In this document: piece after piece, positions 56,593 through 64,000 of the stretch
How positions within the stretch are numbered: the first letter of the stretch is position 1
How the letters are laid out: each line of letters opens with the position of its first letter
Assembly (NCBI RefSeq): GCF_024166365.1
Contig: NC_064827.1
Coordinates: forward strand, 49,938,635 to 50,002,634
Direction: 5' to 3'
DNA length: 64,000 bases
Source of the DNA: Elephas maximus indicus
Taxonomy: Eukaryota > Chordata > Mammalia > Proboscidea > Elephantidae
Program-made: the position numbers and the translations under genes
Notes under the pieces: model-generated
What the model was told of the DNA's origin: nothing
Database searches by the model: none
The model's input: only the letters and a program-made list of their open reading frames with translations

Positions 56593-57389
56593 GTAAAGAA
56601 GACCGAAGAAGAGTTGATGCCTCTGAATTGTGGTGTTGGTGAAGAATATTGAATATACCATGGACTGCTAAAAGAACAAACAAATCTGTCTTGGAAGAAG
56701 TGCATGCAGCCAGAGTGCTCCTTAGAGGCAAGGATGGCAAGACTGTGTGGACAACTTTGGACATGTTGTCAGGAGGGATCAGTCCCTGGAGACGGACATC
56801 ATGCTTGGCAGAGTACAGGGTCACTGGAAAAGAGGAAGACCCTCAACAAGGTGGATTGACACAGTGGCTGCAACAATGAGGTCAAGCATAACAACGATTG
56901 TAAGGATGATGCAGGACCAGGCAGTGTTTCGTTCTGTTGTGCATAGGGTCGCTATGAGTCGGAACCAACTCTACGGCACCTAACAACAACAACAACAATA
57001 GTTTTATCTTTTCCAGATTGTCATGAAAATGGAATCATGCAATATGCCCCCTTTTGAGACTGACTTCTTTTGTATATAATGCATTTAAAATTTATCCATG
57101 GTATTGTGTAGATTAGTAGTTCATTCCTTTTTATTGCTGAACAGCATTCCATTTCTTAGATGTGGTATAGTTTTTTTCATTCTCCAGTTGAGGGCCATTT
57201 ATGATGTTTCTAGTTTTTAGCAATTATGAATAAAGCTGCTTATAAATTTCCACATACAGGTTTTTGTCTGCATATAAGCTGTCGTGCTTTTATTTTCCCT
57301 GAGTAAATACCTAGGAAAGAGATTGCTGGGTCATGTGGTAGTATAAATTTAATTTAATAAGAAACTCACAGGCAATTTTCCATAGTAGC

Positions 57390-57830
57390 TGTTATGGATT
57401 AAATTGTGTCCCCCCAAAAAAGATGTGCCGACATCCTAACCCTTGGTACCTGTGAACGTGACCTTGTTTGGAAATAGTGTCTTTGAAAATGCTATGAGTT
57501 AAGTTAACATGAGTCATACCGGAGTAGCGTGGGTCCTAAACCCCTATGAGTGGTGTCCTTATAAAAGGGGAGAAGAGACACAGAGGCACAGATAGAGGGA
57601 AGACAGCCATGTAAGGACAGCTATATTACAATTCTCAGGAAACGTCTGGGGCTACCAGAAGCCAGGAAAGACAAAAAAGGATCTTCTCCTAGAGCCATTA
57701 GAGAAAACATGGTCTGGCCAAAACCCTGGATTCAGACTGCTAGCCTCCAGAACTGTGAGGCAATAAATTTCCGTTCTTGTAAGCCACCAGTTTGTGATAT
57801 TTTGTTACGGCAACTCTAGGAAACTAATAT
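57390..57830 (+). mobile_element. Solo LTR (MaLR/MLT1-like) nested in L1M
   Basis: TGTTATGGATTAAATTGTGT to CTCTAGGAAACTAATA, with AATAAATTTCCG near the end. GTAGC (57385-57389) and ATAGC (57830-57834) are a likely duplication; removing the LTR restores L1M (GTAGC|TGCTGTACCATTTTGC). Confidence 0.72.
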
Positions 57831-57856
57831 AGCTGCTGTACCATTTTGCAGATGTC

Positions 57857-58112
57857 TGTGGGTTCTAGTCCTTGACCATCTTCACCAGCATTTGTTATTG
57901 TCAATTTTTTTTTTCTTTTTTAGCCATTCTAATAGATGTGTAATGATATCTCCTTGTGGCTTAAATTTGCATTTCCCTATTTTTTTTTTGTGGGTTCTAG
58001 TCCTTGACCATCTTCACCAGCATTTGTTATTGTCAATTTTTTTTTTCTTTTTTAGCCATTCTAATAGATGTGTAATGATATCTCCTTGTGGCTTAAATTT
58101 GCATTTCCCTAT
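57857..58112 (+). repeat. 132-bp tandem duplication, apparently identical
   Basis: The unit starting TGTGGGTTCTAGTCCTTGAC at 57857 restarts at 57989 and runs to 58112. By eye there is no mismatch over 124 bp, including a T10-C-T6 run. The second junction follows a T-run, which may have helped create it. It lies in L1M sequence. Confidence 0.92.
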
Positions 58113-58886
58113 TTAGTAAACTTATTGGGCATCTTTTCTTATGGTTATTTGGTGAAAGGTCTAGTCGAACATTTCACCATATTTTAATTGTATTATCTGT
58201 CTCATTATTAAGCTGCAGGACCTCTTTGTTTATTCTAGATAGAAGGCTGTATCAGATAATGTGTTCTGGAAATATTCTCTCCTAGTTTGTGGCTTATCCT
58301 TTTATTTTCTTGACTGTGTTGCCAACAGAAAAGGTTTTAATTTTCGTGAAGTCCAATTTATCTTAATTGATCATATATGTGAGAGCGTATTTGTTCTATT
58401 TATTCTGTTGTATTTACCTATGCATCTATTCTTTTGCCACTACCACACTGTCTTCATTACTGTAGCTTTATAATAAGTCTTGAAGTCTTAGAGTGCAAGT
58501 CCTCCATCTTTGTTCTTTTCCTCCAAAAATTCTTTCACTCTTGTACATTTGCCTTTCCACATAAATTTTACAACCACATATTGATTTCTACAAAAATTAC
58601 TTTCTGGGAATTTCATTGGAATTGTGTGGAATCTATAGATCAATTTAGGAAGAAATAACAATATTTCTACTTCCAATCTATGAACTCATTATCCAATCTA
58701 TACTCAGGCTGAATATATATAGGATGCAAAACCAAAACACTCCAAGAAACTCAAACCATCATGTTGTCCCTCAAGAGCCCAGCAGTCGCTAACGAGTCTG
58801 CATTCTTTCCTCCATGTTTCATGAATTTTGTCTAGGGTTTTTGGTTGTAATTAGCAAAAGGATTAGGGTAGAATGTACTTACGCCA

Positions 58887-59110
58887 GGGAATCCTAGTTG
58901 TGTAGTAGTTACATGTCAGCTGCTCACAGAAAGGTTGGTGGTTGGAACCCACCAGTCACTCCAAGAGAGAAAGATGGGACAGCCTACTTCTGTAAAGATT
59001 ATAGCCTTGGAAACCCTATGGGGCAGTTCTACTCTATCCTGTAGGGTCGTTATGAATCAGAATGAGGGCGACAGGTTTGCGGTTTTTTTTTTTGTTTGTT
59101 TTTTTGTTTT
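58887..59110 (+). mobile_element. AfroSINE, C form
   Basis: GGAATCCTAGTTGTGTAGTA, GGTTGGAACCCACCAGTCAC, GCCTACTTCTGTAAAGATTA and AGGGTCGTTATGAATCAGAA, ending in a long T-rich tail. Confidence 0.88.
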
Positions 59111-59300
59111 TGGTACTTCCAGAACGGGAAGCCAACCATGATTCATTTTTGTTTCACTCATAGAAACATACCACAATATTTAAAAAAAAAAAAAAAATTT
59201 TTTTTTTTTAAATACTAAATACGTATTCATTGACAAGAGAAAGGAATGAGACTGGAACATAACTAGGTACATATCACAAAGTACAATTCAGCATAGCATA

Positions 59301-59455
59301 TACTCATTGTCGTGGAATTCATTCCAACTCATAGTGACCCTATAGGACAGAGTAGAACTGCCCCATAGGATTTCCAGGGAGCAGCTTGTGAATTCAAACT
59401 GCCGACCTTTGGGTTAGCAGTCGTACCTGTTAACCACTGTGCCACCAGGGCTCCC
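59301..59455 (-). mobile_element. AfroSINE, short (A) form, with target-site duplication
   Basis: Reversed from TACTCATTGTCGTGGAATTC to CCACTGTGCCACCAGGGCTC. GCATAGCATA occurs at 59291-59300 and 59456-59465. It lies 470 bp upstream of INVS exon 3. Confidence 0.92.
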
Positions 59456-59460
59456 GCATA

Positions 59461-59850
59461 GCATAATAGTTAAGAAAAATGGTCTTTAAGGTCAGTAGTT
59501 TGAATTCTAGCTTCACCACCTACTTTCAGTGTGAATGTAGACAGGTTACTTCACTGAGCCTCAGTTCCGTATAACAGGGGGGTGATGATACAGTGAAACC
59601 TGTGAGAGCCAGAACTTGACAGAACTGCCTTGTTTTTCCAGGTATCACAAGTTTTGTGCCTTTGACAGGGTTCGGTCTTGCCACTTTTCTATGGCTCCTT
59701 TTGGTAGAAGATATTTGAGTTTTTCATCTCTGACAAGTTTCCACTTTACACAGGTTCTGACTTTCACAGATTCTACTGTATCTACCTCATAAGGTAAGTA
59801 AAAATGAGATAGTACATTTCATGCATTTAGCTCAGTGTTTGATAGTAAAC
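59461..59850 (+). mobile_element. MIR SINE split by a MITE
   Basis: Left part: GCATAATAGTTAAGAAAAAT, GTTTGAATTCTAGCTTCACC, AGCCTCAGTTCCGTATAACA to GGTGATGATA. Right part: TCTACCTCATAAGGTAAGTA, AGTACATTTCATGCATTTAG. The two join as one MIR across the insertion. Confidence 0.8.
59591..59778. mobile_element. TA-flanked DNA transposon (Tc1/mariner-like MITE) nested in MIR
   Basis: 188 bp with inverted ends: CAGTGAAACCTGTGAGAGCC at the left and, on the other strand, CAGTAGAATCTGTGAAAGTC at the right. About 28 bp of imperfect inverted repeat. TA lies on both sides (59589-59590 and 59779-59780). It has no coding capacity. Confidence 0.78.
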
Positions 59851-59925
59851 ATTTAGTAAATATAGTTTCTAGTTCCATTTGTAATAGCAATAATCAATAT
59901 CACTATCTGTTTCTTATACTTATAG

Positions 59926-60092
59926 GAAACTCTGCTCTTAAAGACGAAGAAGATCAATTTGGGAGAACACCACTTATGTATTGTGTGTTGGCTGACAGAT
60001 TGGATTGTGCGGATGCTCTCCTGAAGGCAGGAGCAGATGTTAATAAAACTGATCATAGCCAGAGAACAGCCCTCCATCTTGCAGCTCAAAAG
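59926..60092 (+). CDS. INVS: INVS exon 3: ankyrin repeats 1/2 of inversin
   Basis: Acceptor TTATACTTATAG ends at 59925 and donor GTGAGA starts at 60093. The 167-nt exon completes split codon 36 (G|GA, Gly) and encodes residues 37-91 in phase: NSALKDEEDQFGRTPLMYCV, then LADRLDCADALLKAGADVNK, then TDHSQRTALHLAAQK. GRTPLMYCVLADRLDCADAL and ALLKAGADVN are textbook ankyrin features (a TPLM-type turn, two helices, and the GADVN hairpin) for repeat 2 at about residues 47-76; the tail starts repeat 3. It is nearly identical to human inversin, with K43E the only change I recall. Length and phase match the human exon, 91 codons in total with exon 2. The next exon, expected to begin with GNYRF, is not in 60093-64000. 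Confidence 0.97.
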
Positions 60093-60267
60093 GTGAGAAA
60101 TAAAATTATCTTGAAGAATAAATGCTTTGTATAGTATTATTATTTGATTAATGGAACTATACAGTGGAGAGCTATAAAAGAAAGCACAAGTACATGATTC
60201 TTATATCCTGTATGTTTTCCTAAAAACGATCTTTAAACTATAGAGAGTAATGTAAAAATAACCATCA

Positions 60268-60578
60268 CAGACAGGGATTGGACTGGAATATGGGATGGAA
60301 AATGATACTGGTGAAGCACGAGCTTCTTGGATCAAGTAGACACATGAGTCTATGTTGGCATCTTCTGTCTGGACGGGAGATGAGAGGGCAGAGGGGGTCA
60401 GAAGCTACCCGAATGGACTCAAGGAGAGAGAGTGGAGGGAAGAACTGTGCTATCTCATTAGAGGGAGAGCAATTAGGAGTGTCTAGTAAGGTGTATATAA
60501 ATGTTTGTGTGAGAGACTGACCTGATTTGTAAACTGTCACTTAACACACAATAAAAATCAATTAAAATATATATATAT
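60268..60578 (+). mobile_element. L1 LINE 3' UTR, 311 bp, with target-site duplication
   Basis: GGGATTGGACTGGAATATGG to AATAAAAATCAATTAAAATA, nearly the same as 48460-48752. ATAACCATCA occurs at 60258-60267 and 60579-60588. A short 5'-truncated young L1 insertion, 175 bp past INVS exon 3. Confidence 0.93.
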
Positions 60579-60594
60579 ATAACCATCAGTGGCT

Positions 60595-60862
60595 GCATTC
60601 ATCTATCCACGTTCCTCTGACTCTGGAATTTATTCTGTGACTTAAGGTTAAGTGGGGAAAAAGGGATGAAAATTATATGTACAGTATGATTAAAACTATA
60701 TTACAAATGAAATTATACATACAGAAAAACAATGGCCAAAAAGAAATACACTGAAATGTTAATAGAGGTTGGGTATAAATATTGGGAAATGTATGAAGCT
60801 TTCTACTTTTTACTACTTAAAGTTTTTTATCTTAATGAGTATTACTTTTACAATAAAAAATT
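60595..60862 (+). mobile_element. Possible old L1M 3' end
   Basis: GTATAAATATTGGGAAATGT, CTTTCTACTTTTTACTACTT and TTAATGAGTATTACTTTTAC then AATAAAAAA look like a diverged L1M terminus. Confidence 0.4.
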
Positions 60863-62388
60863 GCAGTCTCTCCTGAAATATGTGGCATCGGGGGAATAAC
60901 AGAAACTTATTTTATGAATGTATCTTCAATGTTTAAAAAAATCTCAACCATATTGCCAACATTGATGTTTTCACGTTTTTAAAGACATTGTCAAGGGCTC
61001 AGATTTTTAAGATTAAACATATCAAAAAATAAAACGGGCAGCTTTTAAAATCATTTAAAGGTTTATTCTCCTAAGAACTATTTTCCCTTCATAAAATTTT
61101 GATCTGTAAAATATATTTCCAATGGCTGGTATTTTTCTTTTTGCTATTTTAGTCTTCTATACTTTTGAAATAAAAAGCAATTGAAAAGGAGTTAGATACA
61201 GCAGGAAGTATTTAAAAATGTTAACCAGATATAGCTGATTAATTGAAGGGTTAGAAAAATATCTTTTCATTAGTTGAATGCATAAAAAGAGACTGACATT
61301 AAGATACACTACTGAATATGCTAGTTATATGCTTTTATCAGTTAGGTCTGTCAGGTTATTTCCAAAGTTATTTCTCTTCAATTTGCTTTTCAGTATAGTA
61401 ATCTTTTTAAAAATATCCCTCATTTTCAATCTCGGTTTTAACTACTCCTCAGGAATTTGTAACCTCCCACCTAGGCTTTATTAGCTGTTAAAATTATTCC
61501 CTCAGGAAAGATAACTCCATTTAACTTATCATTTAAAAAAGTAAACAATTCAGAGGGGAGCAACTCCAGTGTTAAGAACTTGATACTCTCTAGATTTTTC
61601 AATATGATTCATTTAGGTTTAAAGCTCAACTTCAGAAATATAGGTTGGAGGGACATAACTTAATATCAAGTGTATGGTGTGGAAAAAATGAGGTTTTAAT
61701 TTGATGATCCAATAGTATGACATCATTATAGAGATATAATATGATCAAAAGGGGAGAAGGGGTATGTATGTTAGCTGTAAGTCTGTTCACAAGATGCAAT
61801 ACATTGTTTTGTTTGCTTTCCACTTCTACTTTGATATTTTTGTGATATTCTTACATTGTCAGTGATTAAATAGAATTCTGACTCACACTTTACAATTTAC
61901 GTAGCTGATTTCATAAATAAGAAGTTTCATGTTGTTTCATGTATCTGATATTTACGCATTCCCCCCTTTGTTTGTTTTTTCAAATTTGCCTAAAGCAGCA
62001 ACTTACCTTTAGGCTATGCTAACACTAGTAGAATTTCCAGAACAAAAGTGGTAATAATTTTTTAGTACTCTGCTCTGGTAGATCAAATCTAGATATTGTG
62101 TTTGGTTTTCTGTTTCATACAAAAGACCATTATTAAAGAAATTGGTGATAGTATAGATCAGGCAGGAATAAGATGATGAAGGTTCTAGAAATAATTCTTA
62201 AAGAATAGTTGGAAATTATGTAGAAGCTAAACCTCAAAATGAAGGAGCTGAACTGAGACTCAGTTGAAGCTGAGAACCTCATGTGGTCCCAGGACTATAT
62301 ACAAACCCTGCCTCTGAGCAGAAGCAAACCCAAACATCATCACCTTAAGCTTCCAGGATTCTCCCATATTAAAATAAACCAAACACAA

Positions 62389-62789
62389 TGTTACGGATTG
62401 AATTGTGTCCCCCAAAAATATTTGTTGTAAATCTTAACCTCTATGCCCATTTGGGAATGTGTTGTCTTTGTTATGTTAGTGAGACTGGGTTAGCGTACGG
62501 TGTGTCTTAAATCAGTCTCTTTTGAGATATGAAAAAGATGAAACAAGCAAGCAAAAGAAGCAAAGATGGAGAAAGACACATGTCAAGCCACATGAAAATC
62601 ACCAGGAGTAGAAACTTCAGAAGACACAAGGACCTTCCTCCAGAGCTGACAGAGAAAGAGAGCCTTCCCCTAGAACCAGCACCCTGAATTCAGACTTGTA
62701 GCCTCCTAAAATGTGAGAAAATAAATTTCTGTTTGGTAAAGGCACCCACTTGTGGTATTTCTGTTTAGTAGCACTAGGTAACTAAAACA
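62389..62789 (+). mobile_element. Solo LTR (MaLR-like)
   Basis: TGTTACGGATTGAATTGTGT to CACTAGGTAACTAAAACA, with TG and CA ends and AATAAATTTCTG about 70 bp before the end. Relative of the LTRs at 24757 and 43455. I could not find a clear target-site duplication. Confidence 0.7.
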
Positions 62790-63676
62790 CGTGATCTCAC
62801 AGTGAAAGATCACCAGACATACCTGCCGTGAATCAGAGTCAGCAGAAGTAACAAACAGAAGATTTATTTAGACTATCAGAAACTTCAGATATTGCCATTA
62901 TTTAAAATACAATATAAAATAACTAATGATGAAATGTTTAAAGTTATAAAAGAAAGAATCAGAAAGATGAGCAACCAAAAAGAGATTCTCATGACTAGGC
63001 ATCATTTCTGGCCATGACAGTTCATTATGAACTATCCCAGCTGCCAAAAACATCTATAAAAAACTGAACAAAATACATACACTGTTTGAAGGAGTTGAGA
63101 GCAACCAGCATAGACAGGATCTAATCATTAAGAGAAGGGAAGTGTGAAGTGAATGCCGCATTTACCCTGGCTTTTTTCTTTAGAGTACTTTGAAAATTGG
63201 GTTGCTGAAGAATATAGCCGTAGCAAAAACCAGAAGTCTTACTAGGCTGAGGATACCAAAGTTGAGTTTGGAGCTACCAGTGGCTGGGACTTAAAGGGCA
63301 AAATCCTGGAGAGGAAAGTACAGCAAAGGGGACCCAACATTCTGGGCACAAATTCCTCTTAAGTCATTAGCAGATTCCTGAAATGTGCTTGTTTAGGACA
63401 AGGCTCTAATAAACCCAGCAGTGAACTGAAGAGCTGAGCAGAGATTATTTTTAAATTATTCCATATTTTCTTTCACATTTAAGTCTTTTAATACACAACA
63501 AACTGATTTTTGTGAGAGAATCCAATCTAGTTTTAAAAAATATGGATAACTCATTTTCTTAACACAACCTAGCTCATTAATTTTTTGCTACCAGTATCTG
63601 CCATGTGCCAGTGCCAGGCTTTTGTACTAAGTTTGTTATAATGAAGGGTCCTTAATGCTTGTGAGCCATTTAAGAT

Positions 63677-64000
63677 TTTTTTTTTAATATTTTATTGTGT
63701 TTTAGGTGAAAATTTACACACAAAATTAGATTACCTTTCAACAGCTCATACGCAAATTGTTCTGTGGCATTGATTACAGTCTCCATAATCTGTCAGCACT
63801 CTCACCATTTCCACTCCGCCTGCCCAGTTTTCATCCATCCAATAGTTTCCCTGCCCCTCCTTGCCTTCTTATCTTTGCTTTTGCGTAAATGTTAACTGTT
63901 TGGCCTCATATAGTTGCATGTTTAAAGGAGCACATTCCTTACAGGTATTATTGTTTATTTTATAGGCCAATCTATTATTTGGCTGAAAGGTGACCTCCAG
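63677..64000 (-). mobile_element. L1 LINE 3' UTR, running off the window
   Basis: TTTAATATTTTATTGTGTTT, TAGGTGAAAATTTACACACA then CAGTCTCCATAATCTGTCAG: the same 3' UTR layout as at 42134, diverged, reversed; it continues past 64000. Confidence 0.75.

Larger units (their letters stand above)
54801..56997 (+). mobile_element. RTE-clade LINE, 2.2 kb, with a 49-bp target-site duplication
   Basis: Inserted in L1M. Starts GAAAGAGACGATGGAAAAGC, after the endonuclease region, so it is 5' truncated. Ends GGCACCTAACAACAACAACA. The L1M sequence 54752-54800 is repeated at 56998-57046 with one mismatch (54795/57041). It contains linker and RT frames, described separately. Confidence 0.95.
54541..58680 (-). 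mobile_element. Old L1M LINE 3' part, interrupted three times
   Basis: Blocks 54541-54800, 57047-57389 and 57831-58680 form one reversed L1M: 3' UTR (TTATTGAAGTATAGTTTACT), TTCATTCCTTTTTATTGCTG, GATTGCTGGGTCATGTGGTA, then ORF2 (CCACTACCACACTGTCTTCA, GGAATTTCATTGGAATTGTG). An RTE, an LTR and a 132-bp tandem duplication interrupt it. Confidence 0.8.
30871..59925 (+). other. INVS: INVS intron 2
   Basis: A 29-kb intron between exons 2 and 3, packed with nested retrotransposons listed separately. I see nothing assignable in about 30890-31320, 32175-32770, 38396-38770, 41230-42130, 46742-47160, 48753-49300 and 49470-50440. Splice phase is 1 (codon 36 split after its first base). Confidence 0.9.
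60093..64000 (+). other. INVS: INVS intron 3 (partial)
   Basis: Starts with donor GTGAGA after exon 3 and runs off the window in phase 0. No next exon is visible. It holds two LINE 3' ends, one LTR and the edge of another L1. The stretches 60863-62388 and 62790-63676 are AT-rich with no feature I can support. Confidence 0.88.

Noticed and set aside
59170..59215. A-run/T-run palindrome as a hairpin terminator or origin
   Set aside because: Simple A/T homopolymers; such runs are common at SINE tails and carry no specific signal.
1..64000. CRISPR arrays, operons, phage or other prokaryote-type systems
   Set aside because: The window is mammalian intron and promoter. The regular repeats present are dispersed SINEs and microsatellites, not spaced direct repeats, and no undescribed gene system was supportable.

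Overview
This is a stretch of mammalian, almost certainly afrotherian, chromosome, most like elephant. Two things point there. The window is packed with tRNA-derived SINEs ending in a GTCGCTATGAGTCGGAA-type block, which I recognise as AfroSINEs. It also holds many copies of an RTE-clade LINE (RTE1/BovB-like) whose 3' end carries the same block. Older layers (L2, MIR, hAT MITEs, L1M) are those shared by all placental mammals. There are no bacterial-style operons, CRISPR arrays or compact ORFs. Nearly all of the open reading frames are chance or decayed transposon frames.

Only two host genes are visible, arranged head to head. Around 27.2-28.1 kb lies a CpG-rich bidirectional promoter. On the minus strand it drives ERP44, an ER thioredoxin-family chaperone; coding exon 1 is 27381-27437, and ERP44 intron 1 then fills the window down to position 1. 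On the plus strand it drives INVS (inversin/nephrocystin-2), a ciliary ankyrin-repeat protein. INVS has a proposed non-coding exon 1 ending at 28016, an exon 2 (30741-30870) with the start codon at 30765, and an exon 3 (59926-60092) with the next part of the ankyrin domain. The two coding segments join in phase to give the first 91 codons. The ERP44-INVS head-to-head order matches what I recall of human 9q31.

Layout: 1-27380 is ERP44 intron 1 (RTE, L1 and SINE copies, including an L1 5'UTR-only insertion with target-site duplications); 27381-28016 is the shared promoter and first exons, with ZNF143/THAP11 and ETS motifs; 28017-30740 is INVS intron 1, with no AfroSINE or RTE; 30871-59925 is INVS intron 2, a dense pile of nested insertions; 60093-64000 is the start of INVS intron 3. 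Insertion order can be read from target-site duplications: an AfroSINE and an LTR sit inside RTE copies, an RTE copy sits inside an L1M with a 49-bp duplication, an L1 sits inside an L2, and a TA-flanked MITE sits inside a MIR.

I found no evidence of a new gene system. The most notable observations are structural: the 49-bp RTE duplication, two SINEs stacked at one target, a 132-bp tandem duplication with no visible differences, a 30-nt hairpin at an RTE 5' end, an inverted RTE pair, and the L1 5'UTR-only insertion without a poly(A) tail. Repeat family names are from recognition by eye, with boundaries good to about 10-30 bp unless target-site duplications are given.
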